Shown here one piece after another: positions 63,175-64,000 of a stretch of 64,000 bases of DNA. The stretch comes from Sphingobacterium rhinopitheci (GTDB lineage: Bacteria; Bacteroidota; Bacteroidia; Sphingobacteriales; Sphingobacteriaceae). The position numbers and the translations under genes are program-made. The stretch spans positions 21,382-85,381 of the forward strand of contig NZ_JADEYQ010000015.1 of NCBI RefSeq assembly GCF_022627575.1, given 5' to 3'. The notes below the pieces were generated by a model. The model made no database searches and had not been told where the DNA came from. It worked only from the letters and a program-made list of their open reading frames with translations. The stretch's first letter is position 1. Each line of letters opens with the position of its first letter.

Positions 63175-63601
63175 ATAAAAAAAACTTATTGTTTATATAT
63201 CTTGTGAAGTAATTTTCCACAAATTATTTCAAATGTTGAAAATTTCCAGCAATTATTATCCTGTATAAATTAATATCGCTGGATTATACATAATAGTATA
63301 TGTATATGATGATATTATCAAGGTGAATAACTATTACTTAAAAATTGGGATTAGCCACAGCAGGCAATTTTTATATTCTTTGGAAGGTATTGTAGCGATA
63401 CTATATATGTGCTGTTAGATTAACGATATCTACGTTGTAGGTGTTCGTTTATGGACGAGTATACATTGTTTATATACTATTTTTAGTGGGCTAAGTATTG
63501 TTATTTTATATAAAATAGGTGATTTGTTCTACTGTGATAGCTTTTTTGAGAATTTATCTTTCAATAAATCAGTGTTTTAGTGTTTATTTTTGAGATGGGT
63601 A
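63175..63601 (+). other. About 430 nt without a gene upstream of tRNA-Pro
   Basis: AT-rich, no coding frame of note. One weak inverted repeat (AAAAATTG 63340-63347 with CAATTTTT 63365-63372). Confidence 0.4.
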
Positions 63602-63631
63602 TTGACAAGAATGGAAAACACCGTATATTTG
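63602..63631 (+). promoter_or_regulatory. Promoter of tRNA-Pro (TTG-19-TATATTTG)
   Basis: TTG (63602-63604), 19 nt, TATATTTG (63624-63631), 31 nt before the tRNA. It has the same spacing and -7 box as the promoter at 55539-55568. Confidence 0.65.
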
Positions 63632-63661
63632 CATCACAATAAACAAAAGGGGATACCTTTT

Positions 63662-63735
63662 CGGGGTGTAGCGTAGCCCGGTATCGCGCCACATTTGGGA
63701 TGTGGAGGTCGTAGGTTCGAATCCTGCCACCCCGA
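63662..63735 (+). tRNA. tRNA-Pro (anticodon TGG)
   Basis: A 74-nt cloverleaf: acceptor stem 63662-63668 with 63728-63734, anticodon stem CCACA/TGTGG with loop TTTGGGA (63694-63700) and anticodon TGG at 63696-63698, and a T-loop GGTTCGAATCC. The C1-G72 pair is typical of tRNA-Pro. The CCA end is not encoded. Confidence 0.96.
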
Positions 63736-63737
63736 CA

Positions 63738-63776
63738 AAAAAAGAGTTCTAACGAAAGTTAGGACTCTTTTTTTTT
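63738..63776 (+). terminator. Terminator of tRNA-Pro
   Basis: An 11-bp stem with one G-U pair (63743-63753 with 63758-63768), GAAA loop, long T-run. Confidence 0.9.
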
Positions 63777-63864
63777 GTGGCATGATGAGAACCTAGGGGA
63801 TCATGTACAAAAGTTGTGGATTAGATAAAAAAATCTGAGATTTATGTTTTGATATTTGATATAA

Positions 63865-64000
63865 ATGCACGACTCGTTTAAGGCTTTAATGCCATTGATT
63901 ATTCCGGAGGGAGTTTCTGATTATTTTGAAATGACCCATTATACTAAAGAAGATAAAAGACTTGACATCTTTCTAGAAGAACTAAACCTTATACCTGAAG
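63865..64000 (+). CDS. ISAon1-type transposase N-terminal protein, partial
   Basis: The first 45 codons of a gene that runs off the window. The sequence (FKALMPLIIPEGVSDYFEM, KRLDIFLEELNLIP) resembles the N-terminal-region protein of two-gene ISAon1-type insertion sequences in Bacteroidota; this is recalled, not searched. The terminal inverted repeat could not be located with confidence in the 90 nt between the tRNA terminator and this start. Confidence 0.6.
   Translation, partial: MHDSFKALMPLIIPEGVSDYFEMTHYTKEDKRLDIFLEELNLIPE
63865..64000 (+). mobile_element. Left end of an ISAon1-type insertion sequence
   Basis: Inferred only from the partial transposase-related frame. It lies about 130 nt beyond tRNA-Pro. 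The element's exact left boundary is unknown and its right end is outside the window. Confidence 0.45.

Noticed and set aside
1..64000. CRISPR arrays, prophage genes, toxin-antitoxin pairs or secretion-system clusters
   Set aside because: No spaced direct repeats, phage structural genes or recognisable paired toxin-antitoxin genes are visible.

Overview
The window is a contiguous chromosomal stretch of an AT-rich member of the Bacteroidota, most likely a Sphingobacteriaceae (Sphingobacterium/Pedobacter-like) genome. The evidence is SusC/SusD outer-membrane pairs, many lipoproteins with a short signal peptide ending in Cys, DUF4292 and EnvC-like envelope proteins, general lack of Shine-Dalgarno sequences, and repeated promoters of the Bacteroidota type (TTG, about 19-21 nt, then TAnnTTTG). 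No phage or CRISPR array is visible. The only mobile element is the start of an ISAon1-type insertion sequence at the right edge.

Layout. 1-783: 3' end of recN. 787-3496: bacteriophytochrome histidine kinase with its heme oxygenase. 3735-4157: small lipoprotein. 4344-9776: heme genes hemA, hemCD (fused), hemB and hemL, all on the minus strand. 10067-14673: membrane protein, AI-2E-type permease, a structured leader, rbfA, aat, a PLP enzyme and a DUF2027 protein. 15336-20952: anion symporter, choloylglycine-hydrolase-like amidase, M20 peptidase, methyltransferase. 21066-23727: ribosomal operon rplM-rpsI-rpsB-tsf. 23918-30730: envelope genes (TPR protein, DUF4292 lipoprotein, EnvC-like, TatA, MltD-like transglycosylase, NlpC/P60 peptidase) and a PyrR-like phosphoribosyltransferase.

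31065-36046: thrABC operon preceded by an unannotated Thr/Ile-rich leader peptide and attenuator. 36207-44134: SusC, SusD, exported isoaspartyl peptidase, exported cyanophycinase and a PKD/beta-propeller lipoprotein, closed by a terminator. 44284-53034: RlmI-type methyltransferase, MutS-like ATPase, FabH, ClpS, a TonB receptor, DUF1080 and SGNH proteins. 53078-59209: nfu, purB, a repeat lipoprotein, yidC and pyrG. 59375-64000: Tat-exported GHL10-like hydrolase with a CBM9-like partner, aldo/keto reductase, rplS, tRNA-Pro and the IS start.

How genes work together. hemA-hemL-hemB-hemCD make uroporphyrinogen III from glutamyl-tRNA. The nearby heme oxygenase turns heme into biliverdin for the phytochrome. 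The thr operon is predicted to be attenuated by charged Thr/Ile tRNA. The strongest candidate for a little-described system is the 36.2-44.2 kb operon. It reads as a SusCD-type uptake and degradation locus for cyanophycin (multi-L-arginyl-poly-L-aspartate) or related beta-aspartyl peptides. A second candidate is a mutually exclusive hairpin set upstream of rbfA that looks like an undescribed attenuator or small RNA.
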